A DNA stretch of 64,000 nt from Rothia aerolata (GTDB taxonomy: Bacteria; Actinomycetota; Actinomycetes; Actinomycetales; Micrococcaceae), in contig NZ_BMDC01000001.1 of NCBI RefSeq assembly GCF_014635585.1, positions 469,971 to 533,970 of the forward strand, read 5' to 3'. The position numbers and the translations under genes were made by a program. Positions 63,976 through 64,000 of the stretch are shown piece after piece; positions within the stretch are counted from its first letter, which is position 1; each line of letters begins with the position of its first letter. Below the pieces are notes generated by a model. The model did no database searches. It was not told the DNA's origin and saw nothing but the letters and a program-made list of their open reading frames with translations.

Positions 63976-64000
63976 CCCCCCCCCCCCCCCCCCCCCCCCC
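63976..64000. repeat. Poly-C tract at the window end
   Basis: At least 25 consecutive C up to the last base. Such a tract at an edge is often an assembly limit, though a phase-variable homopolymer is possible. Confidence 0.9.

Overview
The bulk of the window is GC-rich actinobacterial chromosome. Gene content and protein sequences (mycothiol-type Rv2466c family thioredoxin-fold protein, F420-reductase-like protein, actinobacterial-type ValS, duplicated ClpP1/ClpP2, IdeR/DtxR-type iron box, APS-type sulfate assimilation) point to Micrococcaceae, most likely Rothia. The genus is inferred, not proven.

Layout. 1-5.6 kb: a umuDC SOS-type pair behind an unusual AT-rich palindromic operator, then sbnA plus a fused flavoprotein/PLP-decarboxylase, possibly a diamine or metallophore precursor route. 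5.7-7.9 kb: a strongly AT-rich two-gene insert (GIY-YIG + DUF2075 helicase, MazG-like pyrophosphohydrolase), a candidate defence module. 8.1-19 kb: pdxY, an MBL hydrolase, an isochorismatase-like hydrolase, the complete assimilatory sulfate operon (chelatase, cysH, cysD, cysN, TSUP permease, sulfite reductase), and two oxidoreductases. 19-34 kb: a frameshifted Tat-secreted SUMF1-like protein, valS, an LssY-C membrane protein, a DsbA-like protein, clpX, clpP2-clpP1, a siderophore ABC operon with an iron box, tig and two tRNAs. 34-42.6 kb: nei-type glycosylase, rpiB, pepN, glbO, a conserved hypothetical, tesB and ettA.

42.7-61.3 kb is a decayed small operon (quinone-oxidoreductase-like, alcohol dehydrogenase, MBL hydrolase, aldehyde dehydrogenase, SnoaL-like). 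Its MBL gene is cut in two: the N-terminal part is at 44.6-44.8 kb and the C-terminal part at 58.35-59.2 kb. The roughly 13.5 kb in between is an acquired island. Its left edge holds a truncated IS110-family transposase with a bridge-RNA-like structured leader and a broken Doc-type toxin remnant. The rest is an AT-rich lanthipeptide cluster: two precursors (one with a single Cys, one with none), LanM, a C39-peptidase LanT, a short HlyD-like protein, a LanJ-like reductase, two glycosyltransferases, a methyltransferase and a CrtO-acyltransferase-like membrane protein. Together these suggest a two-peptide, lanthionine-poor, D-amino-acid-containing and perhaps glycosylated or acylated lanthipeptide. 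This is the most interesting system here.

61.3-64 kb holds a cluster of related palindromic repeats (a relative occurs at 17.3 kb), a DUF4041/T5orf172 coiled-coil protein with a small membrane partner, and a 25-nt poly-C tract at the window end.
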